A DNA stretch of 64,000 nucleotides, taken from positions 1 through 64,000 of the forward strand of contig CAYSRC010000007.1 of assembly GCA_964433495.1 (NCBI GenBank), written 5' to 3'. The stretch is from CAYSRC01 sp964433495 (GTDB lineage: Bacteria > Bacillota > Clostridia > Oscillospirales > Ruminococcaceae). Of this stretch, positions 42,648-51,677 are shown piece after piece (positions within the stretch are counted from its first letter, which is position 1; every line of letters begins with the position of its first letter). The notes beneath the pieces were generated by a model. It was not told the origin of the DNA. It saw nothing but the letters and a program-made list of their open reading frames with translations, and did not search any database. The position numbers and the translations under genes are program-made.

Positions 42648-43562
42648 CTAAGCGTCTGAAGCAACGCCCAAAAAGCGCACCTCGGGCTCGAGCTCGTACC
42701 CCGTCTTCTGCTTCACCGTGCTCTTTACCCGCTCGATGACCGACAGCACATCGGCCGACGTCGCGCCGCCCGTGTTCACCACAAAGCCCGCGTGTTTGTC
42801 GCTGACGGCCGCGCCGCCCACCGCAAAGCCCTTTAGCCCGCAGCGGTCGATGAGCTCGGCGGCATAAGCGCCCTCGGGCCGCTTGAAGGTGCTGCCGCAG
42901 CTCGGCAGCTCAAGCGGCTGCTTCTCACGTCTGCGCTGCATAAAGCGGCCCATCGCGGCGCGGATCTCGTCGCGCTCTCCCGCCTTTAACCCGAAGGTCG
43001 CCCCGAGCAAAACGCCCCCGCTCGAGCTAAGCGCGCTTGTGCGGTATCCGAGGCAAAGCTGCTCGGCCGTCAGCGTCCTGACAACGCCGTCCGCACAGAA
43101 CACCTCGGCCGATAACAGAACATCCTTTATCTCGCCGCCGTAGGCCCCGGCGTTCATAAACACCGCGCCGCCCACCGTGCCGGGGATGCCGTGCGCAAAC
43201 TCGAGGCCCGAAAGCGACCGCTCGGCGCATTCGTTCGCGAGCACGCTCAGCGCCGTCCCCGCACCGCAGCTCACCCTGTCGCCCGAAAAGGACAGCCCGT
43301 TCACGCGCCCCGTGCAGATCACCGCGCCCTCGTAGCCGCCGTCCCCCGCGAGGACGTTTGAGCCGTTGCCGAGGATATAGTGGGGCACGCCGCATTCCCG
43401 CGCCAGCCTTACGCACGCGGCAAGGCTGTCCGCATCGTGCGGGAACAGCATCATCGAGCAGCTTCCGCCCGTCCTGAAGCCCGTGTGCGCACTCAGCGGC
43501 TCGCCCGGCTTTACCGTCACGCCGTCCGGCACAAGCGCCGAAAAACGCTCAAAATCCAACAC
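42648..43562 (-). CDS. murB: UDP-N-acetylenolpyruvoylglucosamine reductase MurB
   Basis: A 304-residue FAD enzyme making UDP-MurNAc for peptidoglycan. FAD-binding motifs: HTGFRTGGSCSMMLFP, YILGNGSNVLAGD, GLEFAHGIPGTVGGAVFMNAGAYG. Catalytic residues lie in YRTSALSS, PSCGSTFKRPEG (Ser) and ELEPEVRFLG (Glu). Short (type II) MurB. The start is GTG with GGGGGAG six bases upstream. It lies 28 bp after hprK, as in many Firmicutes. Confidence 0.96.
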   Translation of the reverse strand: MLDFERFSALVPDGVTVKPGEPLSAHTGFRTGGSCSMMLFPHDADSLAACVRLARECGVPHYILGNGSNVLAGDGGYEGAVICTGRVNGLSFSGDRVSCGAGTALSVLANECAERSLSGLEFAHGIPGTVGGAVFMNAGAYGGEIKDVLLSAEVFCADGVVRTLTAEQLCLGYRTSALSSSGGVLLGATFGLKAGERDEIRAAMGRFMQRRREKQPLELPSCGSTFKRPEGAYAAELIDRCGLKGFAVGGAAVSDKHAGFVVNTGGATSADVLSVIERVKSTVKQKTGYELEPEVRFLGVASDA

Positions 43563-43590
43563 AATCCGCTCCCCCGATATGTAAAATTGC

Positions 43591-44517
43591 CTACTCGTTG
43601 TCCATACCGATCTTTTCCAAAAACTCGCCCACGGGGTCGTAACCCATCTTTTTGAGCCGATTGTTCATCGCCGCGACCTCGATGATCACGGCGAGGTTGC
43701 GCCCGGGGCTTACGGGTATGGTGACGCAGGGTATCTCTATATCAAGTATGTCGGTGGTGCAGTTTTCTATGCCAATCACGCTGTAGCTTTTTCCCTCGGT
43801 CCATTTTTCAAGGTTGACCACGAGGTCGATGCTCTCAGTCATCTTGACCGCCGAGATGCCGAAGACCTGCAGCACGTTGATTATCCCGAGGCCCCGCAGC
43901 TCGATATAGTGTCGTATGTTGTCGGGCGACGAGCCGACGATCGTCTTGTTGGAGACGCGGCGCAGCTCGACAGAGTCGTCGGCGACAAGGCGGTGCCCGC
44001 GCTTGATGAGCTCGACCGCGGTCTCGCTTTTGCCCACGCCGCTCTCACCGTTGATGAGGATACCCTCGCCGTACACCTCGACAAGCACCCCGTGCCTTGT
44101 GATGCAGGGCGCCAGCTCGACGTTGAGAAATGCGATGGCGGCGGCCATGAAGTTTGAGGTCGTGTCGCTCGTGCGCAGCAGCGGCACCGCAAACTCCTTC
44201 GCGAGCTCGAGCATCTCGCCGTAGATCGCGAGCGCCCGCGACACCACGACGGCGGACGGCTTTTGGGAAAAGAAGAGCCGCAGCGCCCGGCGGCGCGCGT
44301 CGTCCGAGAGGGTCGCGAGATAGCTCATCTCGACCTTGCCCAAAATCTGCATCCTCGTGTTGTCGAAGTACTCGGAGTAGCCCGACGCCAACAGGATGGC
44401 GGGGCGGTTGACGTCGGTCGAAAAGATGCTCAGCCTCTCGGCCTCGTCGGGAAGATAGATGGCCTCAAGCCCCAGCTCCCTGATTATCTTGTCGAGCGGC
44501 ACGCTGTACGTTTGCAT
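43591..44517 (-). CDS. hprK: HPr kinase/phosphorylase
   Basis: A 308-residue HprK that phosphorylates and dephosphorylates HPr on Ser46, the key switch of carbon catabolite repression in Firmicutes. N-terminal domain about 1-125. The C-terminal kinase holds the P-loop GEGILINGESGVGKSETAVELI (about 150-165), RLVADDSVELRR, IRHYIELRGLGIINV and IEIPCVTIPVSPGRNLAVIIEVAAMNNRLKKMG. The ATG at 44517 is preferred, with AAAGGGGA upstream; an ATG three codons earlier abuts the same site. First gene of hprK-murB-rapZ-whiA-dnaE. Confidence 0.97.
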   Translation of the reverse strand: MQTYSVPLDKIIRELGLEAIYLPDEAERLSIFSTDVNRPAILLASGYSEYFDNTRMQILGKVEMSYLATLSDDARRRALRLFFSQKPSAVVVSRALAIYGEMLELAKEFAVPLLRTSDTTSNFMAAAIAFLNVELAPCITRHGVLVEVYGEGILINGESGVGKSETAVELIKRGHRLVADDSVELRRVSNKTIVGSSPDNIRHYIELRGLGIINVLQVFGISAVKMTESIDLVVNLEKWTEGKSYSVIGIENCTTDILDIEIPCVTIPVSPGRNLAVIIEVAAMNNRLKKMGYDPVGEFLEKIGMDNE

Positions 44518-44588
44518 AACCTGCATCCCCTTTCGCCGCGTTTTCCCCGTCAAAAGACGGCGGGGACGCCGCATTTTTCTTCAATACA

Positions 44589-44617
44589 ATTATAGCCTAA
44601 ATCCCCCGCCTGTTCAA
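44589..44617 (-). promoter_or_regulatory. hprK operon promoter
   Basis: Minus strand: TTGAAC (44617-44612), 17-bp spacer, perfect TATAAT (44594-44589), 72 bp upstream of hprK. Confidence 0.85.
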
Positions 44618-44641
44618 CCGATTTTCTCTCCCCGCGCCCGT

Positions 44642-45754
44642 CTACGCGACCGCCCGCAGGCGCGCGCACACCTCGGGGTAAAGCTCGATTCCCCCCGAGA
44701 ACACTTCGTCGGCCCGCTCGGCCCCGTACCGCAGCGCATACGCCGTCCTGAGCTTGAAAATATCCACCCCCAGCTCGCGGTAGAGGGCGCAGAACACACC
44801 CGAGATCTCCCGCTCCAGCTGCTCCTCGCATGCCCGCTTCACCGCCGTGTAGTCATAGTTGTCGACGCTTTTGCCCCCTGACAGAACGTCGTCGATCTCA
44901 AGCTGACCCGACACCTCTATGCGCACGGTGTCCTCGCCGCTCACCGAAAAGCGAACCGACGGGTACTCGAGCGCCGCGAACACCGTGCAGTCGCCGAACG
45001 CAAACGCAAGCCCCTTTTCGCGGCTGCGCGACATCATCGCCATAAGCGTCTCGAGGTTGTCGCCGCTCACAAAGCCGCGCTCCCGCCCGCCCGAAAAGAC
45101 GGCCGCCCCGACGAGGTCGATCACCCCGCCGACGCCGGCGCTTTCCCTCTGCTCCCCCTGCTCGGGGCTGTACGCGGCCGACACCTCGACGACCGGCAGC
45201 ATCCCGCTGCACCCGCCGTCCTCGATGTCCCTCAGCATCTCAAACAGTCGCACGAACGTCCTGCACGGCAGATCGTTGTTTTTGAGGACATTGTCAAGCG
45301 CCTTTGCGACACCCTCCCGCTGTGAGACGGGGGCCTCGAGCGCCTGCGAGGCAAGCCCCCGCACCGCGCACACGCCGACATCGATGCCGATCTCGGTATT
45401 TTTGTACAAAAACTTCAATATGTCGTCTATCTCCCCCGCCGCCGACCGCTCGCCGAGCACGACGTAGCTCGTGTGCCCCCAAAAGAGGCTTCCGCGAATA
45501 TTTGACTCCGCCGCCCTGAACGCCTCGTTGAGGGTGATGCCGGTGCTCGTCGTCTCCTCGGCGGCGGGGACGGTGTCCTCTCCGGGGAGCGCGTGCATCG
45601 ACAGGTAGCTGAGCGTGACCGTATATCCCTCTTCCGACGCGTCGATTCCGACCGCGCTCACGACCAGCCTGTTTTCAAGCTCGGTCGACGGGAGCGAGCA
45701 GCCGCACAGCAAGAGGACAAGGGCGGCGGCAAGCGCCGCGGCAACGCCTTTCAT
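44642..45754 (-). CDS. gerKC: Spore germination receptor lipoprotein subunit (GerAC/GerKC)
   Basis: A 370-residue GerAC-type protein, the outer lipoprotein of a nutrient germinant receptor in the spore inner membrane. The N-terminus is a lipoprotein signal with lipobox LLCGC (Cys18). STELENRLVVSAVGIDASEEGYTVTL is the family's opening. GIDVGVCAVRG and a C-terminal domain ending FSGGIELYPEVCARLRAV are also typical. The ATG at 45754 overlaps the gerKB stop (ATGA), with GGGGGAG upstream. Subtype naming (GerK versus GerA) is by general resemblance only. Confidence 0.88.
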   Translation of the reverse strand: MKGVAAALAAALVLLLCGCSLPSTELENRLVVSAVGIDASEEGYTVTLSYLSMHALPGEDTVPAAEETTSTGITLNEAFRAAESNIRGSLFWGHTSYVVLGERSAAGEIDDILKFLYKNTEIGIDVGVCAVRGLASQALEAPVSQREGVAKALDNVLKNNDLPCRTFVRLFEMLRDIEDGGCSGMLPVVEVSAAYSPEQGEQRESAGVGGVIDLVGAAVFSGGRERGFVSGDNLETLMAMMSRSREKGLAFAFGDCTVFAALEYPSVRFSVSGEDTVRIEVSGQLEIDDVLSGGKSVDNYDYTAVKRACEEQLEREISGVFCALYRELGVDIFKLRTAYALRYGAERADEVFSGGIELYPEVCARLRAVA

Positions 45755-46797
45755 CGGGTTTTCTCCCCCTTTCCCGGGTTCTTTTTGATGAGCGCGGCAG
45801 CGCAGAACACCGCCGTTATCGCCATGATCACCAGTTCGAGCGCCTGCATCATATCGGCGCCCGCGTACATAAGCGCGAGCGAAAGACCGAAGATCGCCGC
45901 GCACACCGCGCATTTTGCCCACTCTTTGAACCCCTTCGGCATAAACATTCTGAGGATCGCGGTCACCGACGCCGCCATAAGGGACAGCTTGACGACGGTG
46001 ACGGTGCACCACACAAAGAGATAGATGATATCGAGGTTGCGAAACACCGAAAACTCGCCGATCACCGCAAGGGTAAAGAAGGGATAACGCTGTGTCGAGG
46101 TAAAGCCCGCGAAAACCATCTGCTCAAAGAGGGCGAACGCGGCGGTCGCCGCGAGCCTCACCCCCTGAAAGACGCGGTAGCAGTGCTTGAGGGCGCCCTG
46201 CTTTCTGACAAACCGCGACATCACAAAGAATATCGTCAGCTCGGAGCACAAAAAGGTCTCGGACAAAAACACCGTTATGATGTTGTCAAGCGAGCCCTTC
46301 CCCGGCAGCGTCAGGTTGCCCGGCGCAGCGCTTTCGACATTTAAGATCGCCGTCAACAGCACCACCGCCGAGGTCCCCGCAAAGACGATGAGGGAAAAGC
46401 GCGCGATGCCCTCGACACCGCGCGACACGGCGTAGAGGACAACCGCCGTGAAGAGCAGCAGCACCGCCGTCGAGGGGATGGGCGAAGGGTTCATCTCCCT
46501 GAAAAAGGAGGTAAAGGACACAAGCGCCCTCACCGCCGCGCTTGTGAGCAGCACCGCCGCAAACAGCAAAAAAGCCCTGTCGGGGCTGTTTTCCCTGTCC
46601 CGCACCGCGCCCAGCACCCGCTTTTCGGTCAGCAGCGAAAACACGGCCGCGAGCGCGCAGCCGATGAGGGTCTCGACGCCGCTTATGCTGCCGACAAACA
46701 GTGCCGGCTTGAGCAGCAGGCTGAGCGAGCGCGACGTCAGCATCAAAAACACCAGTTGCGCAGCGCTTATTCTCGACTCCACCGTTCGCTCCCTCAT
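45751..46797 (-). CDS. gerKB: Spore germination receptor permease subunit (GerAB/GerKB)
   Basis: A 348-residue APC-superfamily transporter-like protein with about ten hydrophobic helices, the B subunit that carries the germinant-binding site. It starts ESRISAAQLVFLMLTSRSLSLLLKPA and ends in a basic KKNPGKGEKTR tail. The ATG at 46797 follows GGGGGC. Coupled to gerKC by a 4-base overlap and 58 bp after gerKA. The gene belongs to the spore-forming set with ylbJ and yqfCD in this window. Confidence 0.86.
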   Translation of the reverse strand: MRERTVESRISAAQLVFLMLTSRSLSLLLKPALFVGSISGVETLIGCALAAVFSLLTEKRVLGAVRDRENSPDRAFLLFAAVLLTSAAVRALVSFTSFFREMNPSPIPSTAVLLLFTAVVLYAVSRGVEGIARFSLIVFAGTSAVVLLTAILNVESAAPGNLTLPGKGSLDNIITVFLSETFLCSELTIFFVMSRFVRKQGALKHCYRVFQGVRLAATAAFALFEQMVFAGFTSTQRYPFFTLAVIGEFSVFRNLDIIYLFVWCTVTVVKLSLMAASVTAILRMFMPKGFKEWAKCAVCAAIFGLSLALMYAGADMMQALELVIMAITAVFCAAALIKKNPGKGEKTR

Positions 46798-46855
46798 CCA
46801 ATGCCCCCTTTTGCGTCGCCGCCCCGCGGCAAGCTGCCTGCAATGCGCATCTGCA

Positions 46856-48373
46856 TTAAGCCCCCTCCTCGTCCTTTGCGCGCACGGATCCGCGCCGTCC
46901 CGCATTGCCGCGCGCAAGCTGTGAGCCGTTGAGTCCGCTCAGCAGCCGCGCCCTGCCCCCCTCGCGCTCCCAGCCCTTTCTGATGACGCCGTCCGAAAAG
47001 AGCGCGCCGTCATAGGGGGTGAGGGGCGATGTGAACGGCACCCCGTAGGTGTTGATCGAGCAGATGTTGAGCATGAGCACGCAGTACCCGAGGGTGAGGC
47101 CGAGGGGCCCCAGCAGGCCGCCCACGACAATGAACACAAACCGCAGCACGGTTATCGGCTCATACAGCGTCGGAAGCACAAAAGAGCACACCGCGGTCAG
47201 CGCGACCGCCATGACCATGATACCGCCGACAAACCCGGCGTTGACCGCGGCGTCGCCGATGACCAGCGCGCCCACAAGGCTGACCGTGTGCCCCACCGGC
47301 CGCGGCAGCCTGAGCCCCGCCTCCCGCACGAGCTCGTACACGAGGTTGATAAACAGCGCCTCCAGCACAAGCGGCAGGGGCGTTTTGCCCTGTGACTCCG
47401 CCAGGCTGTACAGCAGCCCCGACGGGATCAGCTCGGGGTTAAACGTCGCGACGGCGACAAAGAACCCCGGCAGAAAAATCGCGATGAAAAACGCGAGATA
47501 TTTGATTATCCGCACAAAGCTCGCATAATACGGCTTGTTGGTATAGTCGTCAAAGCTCTGGAAGTTCTCGCCGAACAGATAGGGCAGGATGAGAGCAAAA
47601 GGCGAGCCGTCCACAAGGATGCCCACCCTTCCCTCGCGCAGCTTGCCGCACAGGGTGTCGGGGCGCTCGGTGTGCCCCGCGGACGAAAACAGCGAGTGCT
47701 TCGCGCTCTCAAAATACGGCTCGATGAACCCACTTTCGAGCACCAGCTCAAGGTCGACCGACCTCAGCCTGTCCTTTACGCTCTCAACCAGCTTTTTGCT
47801 CACCCTGTCCGCGAGATAGACGACGGCGACATCGGTCTTGCTCACCGTCCCGACGCACAGCGTCTCAAAGACGAGCAGTCCGCTTTTGATTCTGCGCCGT
47901 ATCAGCGTCATGTTGACCTTTAGCGGCTCGACAAAGCCCTCTCGCGAAGCCCTGACGTTGTCCTCGGTCGCACTCTCGGTCACCGAGCGGTACTGAAACC
48001 CCGGCAGCACTGTGCACACCGCCTCGTCCGCGCCGTCGACAACGAGTGCGACGCCGCCCGAGAATATCTTTGTAAGGAGGTCGTCATAGGTCGAGCACCG
48101 TTTGCAGTCCACAAGCTCGGGGTCGCGGTCGGTGAGGCGCGCGACAAGCTCGTCGGGGTTCTCGATGCCCCCGCCGTCCAGCTCGAGCAGGCGCTTGAAC
48201 ACAAGCTGCCAGCTCTGAAGGGTGTTGGTCATGCCGTCGCACCAATAGGCAATACATCGGTGCCCCGACACAGTCAGCTCGCTGCTCGCGATGTCCGCCG
48301 AACCGTGAAGCAGCCCCGAAAGCGTCCTTTGCACCGTGTCGAGCGACCTCGACAGTCTTTTGTCCTCACCCAT
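46856..48373 (-). CDS. gerKA: Spore germination receptor A subunit (GerAA/GerKA)
   Basis: A 505-residue GerA-type A subunit. The soluble N-terminal half (about 1-280) has DGMTNTLQSWQLVFKRLLEL and the family block TVSKTDVAVVYLADRVSKKLVESVKDRL, then EGRVGILVDGSPFALILPYLFGENFQSFDDYTNKPYYASFVRIIKYLAF, after which about five membrane helices (about 300-460) run to TYGVPFTSPLTPYDG near the end. The ATG at 48373 with GGGAGGG upstream is chosen. First gene of the ger operon, divergent from yetF with 77 bp between. Promoter likely sporulation-specific (sigma-G), not identified. Confidence 0.92.
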   Translation of the reverse strand: MGEDKRLSRSLDTVQRTLSGLLHGSADIASSELTVSGHRCIAYWCDGMTNTLQSWQLVFKRLLELDGGGIENPDELVARLTDRDPELVDCKRCSTYDDLLTKIFSGGVALVVDGADEAVCTVLPGFQYRSVTESATEDNVRASREGFVEPLKVNMTLIRRRIKSGLLVFETLCVGTVSKTDVAVVYLADRVSKKLVESVKDRLRSVDLELVLESGFIEPYFESAKHSLFSSAGHTERPDTLCGKLREGRVGILVDGSPFALILPYLFGENFQSFDDYTNKPYYASFVRIIKYLAFFIAIFLPGFFVAVATFNPELIPSGLLYSLAESQGKTPLPLVLEALFINLVYELVREAGLRLPRPVGHTVSLVGALVIGDAAVNAGFVGGIMVMAVALTAVCSFVLPTLYEPITVLRFVFIVVGGLLGPLGLTLGYCVLMLNICSINTYGVPFTSPLTPYDGALFSDGVIRKGWEREGGRARLLSGLNGSQLARGNAGRRGSVRAKDEEGA

Positions 48374-48450
48374 GCGCCGTCCCTCCCGAAAGGATTGAAT
48401 AACAGTAGTATGCCCGGCAAACAATAGATAAAAACAGGCGGGGTGCAAAA

Positions 48451-49086
48451 ATGGTCATTGTCACGCTCAGAACCGCTCTTGTGTACGTCATCATCATCAT
48501 TGCGATGCGGCTTATGGGAAAAAGGCAGCTCGGCGAGCTGCAGCCGATAGAGCTTGTCACTACAATCCTCATCTCCAACATCGCTTCTCTGCCTATAGAG
48601 GACCCGAACCTGCCCTTTATCACCTCTCTCATCCCGATTTTTCTCATCGCCTCCTTAGAGCTGCTGTGCTCAAGCATTCAGATGCGCTCGCGCCGGTTTT
48701 CACAGCTTGTCTCGGGCAAGGCGCGGGTCGTCGTAAAAAACGGGGTCATCGATCAAAGGGCCCTTAAGGAGCTTCGCTTCGGCGTCGAAGACCTGATGGA
48801 GGCGCTTCGCTATAAGGATGTATACTGCCTTAATGAGGTTTCGCTCGCCATCGTCGAAACCAACGGCCAGCTCAACGTGTACACGGCGCAGGACGGCGAA
48901 AACGAGCTGCCGCCCATCTCGGTCATCGCCAACGGCAAGCTGCGCACCGACGCCATCGAGACCGCGGGCAGCACCCCGCAGGAGATTGAGGGCGCGGTGA
49001 AAGGGCTCGGCCTGCGCGTGGACGAGATTTTGCTCATGCAGTGGCAGGCGGGCAAGCCCGCGGTGCTTGTGAAAAAGGACACGTAG
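48451..49086 (+). CDS. DUF421 membrane protein (YetF family)
   Basis: A 211-residue DUF421 protein. Three membrane helices at the N-terminus (about 2-20, 34-50, 56-76) with RLMGKRQLGELQPIELVTTILISNIASLPIED, the DUF421 signature. The soluble C-terminal domain (about 85-205) reads VVKNGVIDQRALKELRFGVEDLMEALR and ends LLMQWQAGKPAVLVKKD. Related YetF/2Duf proteins sit in spore or cell membranes, and some affect spore heat resistance. In Clostridia it is usually followed by a DUF4363 gene; here that partner is 613 bp away, beyond repeat elements. Divergent from gerKA. Confidence 0.88.
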   Translation: MVIVTLRTALVYVIIIIAMRLMGKRQLGELQPIELVTTILISNIASLPIEDPNLPFITSLIPIFLIASLELLCSSIQMRSRRFSQLVSGKARVVVKNGVIDQRALKELRFGVEDLMEALRYKDVYCLNEVSLAIVETNGQLNVYTAQDGENELPPISVIANGKLRTDAIETAGSTPQEIEGAVKGLGLRVDEILLMQWQAGKPAVLVKKDT

Positions 49087-49170
49087 GGGCGGACACCGTT
49101 GCAGGGGGAATTGTAAGCAGAAAGCTTTAACCGCAACAACAAGACCCTCGGGGAGGCGGGATATGGTGCA

Positions 49171-49262
49171 GTCGATCCCTCGGTCAGCTTCGCTGACACG
49201 GCTCGCATACTCCCGTGAATTTTGCCGAGTGTAAAAAGGTACGACACTCGGCAGGGGAGCCT
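49171..49262. repeat. Dispersed palindromic repeat, right-half copy
   Basis: Reads GATCCCTCGGTCAGCTTCGC, then GGCTCGCATACTCCCGTGAA, then a perfect hairpin TGCCGAGTGT (49223-49232) with ACACTCGGCA (49244-49253). The same blocks recur, also inverted, at 55.99-56.29 kb. Confidence 0.7.
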
Positions 49263-49404
49263 TAAGGCAAGGCTTTGTCACAGTGTTGATGCAGCAGATA
49301 TCGATTGCGTTCGGTAAGTAAGGGAGCCAAAAGGCAAGGTCACGGCCGCAGAAAACAAAGCACCGAAAATGCCGTGGGGTACAAAGAATGCTCAAGCTTT
49401 AGGG

Positions 49405-49585
49405 CCTTTAACGCCCCCTTGTTCAAAGGGAAGCGGCACAGCCGCGACGGATGGAGCGTAAGGCTGCGTTTTAATTGCGGCAAAAGGCTTGTTCGGTCTA
49501 TGGAGTTTCGCGCATTCAATCCTTCAGTCACCTTGTGACAGCTCCCTGTACGCACGTCCCGCATACATCCGAGAGGTATTCCGAA
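49405..49585. repeat. Dispersed palindromic repeat copy between yetF and DUF4363 gene
   Basis: Left arm CCCCCTTGTTCAAAGGGAAGC with CGGCACAGCCGCGACGGATGG; right arm CATTCAATCCTTCAGTCACC, then TCCCTGTACGCACGTCCCGC. The arms face each other across about 65 bp, as in the intact 56.35-kb copy. Together with the element at 49171 it fills the 613-bp gap 49087-49699, which has no gene. Confidence 0.65.
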
Positions 49586-49699
49586 CACCCGAACCAAGGC
49601 GCGGAAGCACCGAATCCGCGCCGACAAACAAAGCCAAGCTTCCGCAAGCATTTAAACGTTCGAGCTTTTAAGCTCATTAACCGAACAGGAGGGGTTCTC

Positions 49700-50068
49700 A
49701 TGAAACGAACTGCGGCGGCAATCGTCATCATCGCCGTGATCATTTTGGGCGGCACATCTGCGTGCCTGTGCATCGACGGGGTTTTGCGCGAGATGGACGT
49801 CGAGCTTGCACACGCCTATTCACAGGCGCAGCTCGGCGACCTCGACGGCGCGCTGGGGGCGCTCGGGCGCTTTAACGAGATATTCGAGGACAACAAAATC
49901 CTGCTCTTCGTTTTTTTAAAGCGCGAGCTGCTCTACAACCTGATGAGCGATTCCGGCACAATATCCTCCTATGCGGACGAGGACAACCCGAGCGATTTTT
50001 TCGCCGAGATAAACAAGGCGCGGCGGCACATCGACATCATAGGCGATTCGCTGTTCGGCCCGTTTTAG
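49700..50068 (+). CDS. DUF4363-family membrane-anchored protein
   Basis: A 122-residue protein with one N-terminal signal anchor (AAAIVIIAVIILGGTSACLCI, about 5-25). The rest is helical and acidic (LREMDVELAHAYSQAQLGDLDGALGALGRFNEIFEDNKILLFVFLKRELLYNLMSDSGTISSYADEDNPSDFFAEINKARRHIDII). This matches the DUF4363 pattern, a family usually encoded next to DUF421 genes in spore-forming Clostridia; function unknown. AGGAGGGG precedes the ATG well, so expression is likely although repeat elements now separate it from yetF. Confidence 0.8.
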   Translation: MKRTAAAIVIIAVIILGGTSACLCIDGVLREMDVELAHAYSQAQLGDLDGALGALGRFNEIFEDNKILLFVFLKRELLYNLMSDSGTISSYADEDNPSDFFAEINKARRHIDIIGDSLFGPF

Positions 50069-50124
50069 AACAGGGGCCCCGCCTCGCCCTGTGCGGACGA
50101 CGCCAAAAGCCGATAATCGCATCC

Positions 50125-50153
50125 AAAAAGCGCGGGGCTCACCGCCCCGCGCT
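50125..50153 (-). terminator. Bidirectional terminator between DUF4363 and GNAT genes
   Basis: AGCGCGGGGC (50129-50138) pairs perfectly with GCCCCGCGCT (50144-50153); on the minus strand TTTTT follows at once. It closes the recO-side operon and can also act on the convergent DUF4363 gene. Confidence 0.85.
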
Positions 50154-50183
50154 CAATATTACTGTTTTTTATCTGTCCCCGGC

Positions 50184-50711
50184 CTATTCAGACCGCACAG
50201 CCCGCAAAAAGCTCTCCCTCGTCAGGCGCAGAAACACATCGTCCCCGTCTCGACGCAGCACCTCAAACCCGGCTTCGGTGTGAACCCTCAGCGCCGCCGT
50301 GCGCGAGGCGGAAAAGCTGTTTCGCACCTCGCGGGCGTCAAGGTCGAAAAACGCCCGCTCGAGCAGCAGCCGCAGCGCCTCGCCGGAATAGCCCCGGCCG
50401 CGGTGCTTCCCCTCGACCACAATGCCCATCTCGTAAAACGCAGCCCCCTGTGCCCGGTGCAGGTTGACCTCGCCCAAAAACTCCCCGTCGAAAGCCCTTT
50501 TTATGTACGCGTAAAACCTGTCGGGCCCGCCGCCGACAAAATAATCGTACCACCCGCGCCACTCGTCCCGCGGGAAGGCGATGCAGCCCGTTTTGCTGTC
50601 ATAGCCCGCACAGTGCAGCGCAAAGCCCCTGTTGTAGTCCATCGTCGCGGGGTCGGCCATTATCCTTTGACGGTAGCCGAGCTCGTCAAACTGCGGGATG
50701 TGCAGCTCGAG
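50184..50711 (-). CDS. GNAT-family N-acetyltransferase, start unclear
   Basis: About 176 residues of a GNAT acetyltransferase of the type beginning LELHIPQFDELGYRQRIMADPATMDYNRG. The acetyl-CoA loop is EGKHRGRGYSGEALRLLLERAF (about residues 110-130), followed by NSFSASRTAALRVHTEAGFEVLRR. Homology begins at 50711, but the codon there is CTC and no ATG/GTG/TTG lies close upstream in frame; the nearest in-frame ATGs are at 50879 (upstream, no ribosome site) and 50660 (inside the domain). An out-of-frame ATG at about 50726 would fit if one G were removed. It may be a slightly damaged gene. It follows recO on the same strand, 228 bp away. Confidence 0.65.
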   Translation of the reverse strand, partial: LELHIPQFDELGYRQRIMADPATMDYNRGFALHCAGYDSKTGCIAFPRDEWRGWYDYFVGGGPDRFYAYIKRAFDGEFLGEVNLHRAQGAAFYEMGIVVEGKHRGRGYSGEALRLLLERAFFDLDAREVRNSFSASRTAALRVHTEAGFEVLRRDGDDVFLRLTRESFLRAVRSE

Positions 50712-50939
50712 CCGCGGGCATCCCTCTCTGTCGGCAGAACCCTTTGAGATCCCGCTGTCTCTGGAGCACCGTTCGGTCAAATGCAGCGCGTTTTTAACCA
50801 AACCTCCGTTCCCTCCTCTCCTGTTCTCAACCGAAAATGCGCCGCGCCGAACGGACAAAGGGGACGCGGCATACAGCATACAGATCGACTTTATAAACGG
50901 GCGCGGCGGGCGGCGCACAAAGCGGCGGCCGTTTCGGAC

Positions 50940-51677
50940 TCAGCCCGCGACCGTCTTATAAAACTCGAGCGTCGGCAGACGCCTGTCGTTTTTTGTGAGT
51001 ACATACCGCTCGGCAAGGTCGTACAGTACCTCGGCGTTGTGCTTTAAGCCGAAGGAAAAGCACTTTGAAATCTCGGCGTCCGATATGTACCGAAGCGCCC
51101 CCAGCACACCCGCGGGGCAGTTGGCCGTGAGCCCGAGCCTCTGCGCGCAGCGCGGGCAGAGCAGGTTGCCCTCGATGAGGTCGAAAAAGGCCCCGCCCCC
51201 GCAGCCGTCGCCGCACTCGCGGCAGCCCGCGACATCGGGCATATAGCCCGCAAGACACATGATCTTTATCTCGAACACCGCCTTGATAAACCGCCTGTCC
51301 CTGCCCCCGACGTTCAGGAGATAGAGCGAGTTGAGAATGAGGGACAAAAACTCCCTCGCGTCATCCTCTATCGGCGCAAGCTGCTTTATCAGCTCGCAGA
51401 GATAGACCGCGAGCGCGTAGTCGGCGGGTTCGGCGGAGAGCCTGATAAACCGCTGCTTCACCCAAGCGTCGTCGACGGTGTACATGTTTTTGCCCGAAAA
51501 CAGCTCAAAGCCCGACCACGAGAGCATCGCAGTGGGCGAGGTGAGCTTGTTTTTGGGCAGCAGTGAACCCTTAGCGTATGCCGTGATAACCCCCGCCGCC
51601 GTCAAAAGGGTAATCACCCTGTCGGCCTCCCCGGTCCTCGTCTGCCATATCACCAGGCCATCGGTCGACATCTTCAT
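50940..51677 (-). CDS. recO: DNA repair protein RecO
   Basis: A 245-residue RecO, helping RecA load at gaps with RecR. N-terminal OB fold: STDGLVIWQTRTGEADRVITLLTAAGVITAYAKGSLLPKNKL. A C-terminal helical domain carries a four-cysteine zinc site (CRECGDG and CPRCAQR, about 150-180). The start is the ATG at 51677, since GGAGG is 6 bases ahead; the ATG at 51683 abuts that site. The first 107 bases overlap the yqzL-like frame. Position after era is the conserved Bacillus/Clostridium order. Confidence 0.94.
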   Translation of the reverse strand: MKMSTDGLVIWQTRTGEADRVITLLTAAGVITAYAKGSLLPKNKLTSPTAMLSWSGFELFSGKNMYTVDDAWVKQRFIRLSAEPADYALAVYLCELIKQLAPIEDDAREFLSLILNSLYLLNVGGRDRRFIKAVFEIKIMCLAGYMPDVAGCRECGDGCGGGAFFDLIEGNLLCPRCAQRLGLTANCPAGVLGALRYISDAEISKCFSFGLKHNAEVLYDLAERYVLTKNDRRLPTLEFYKTVAG

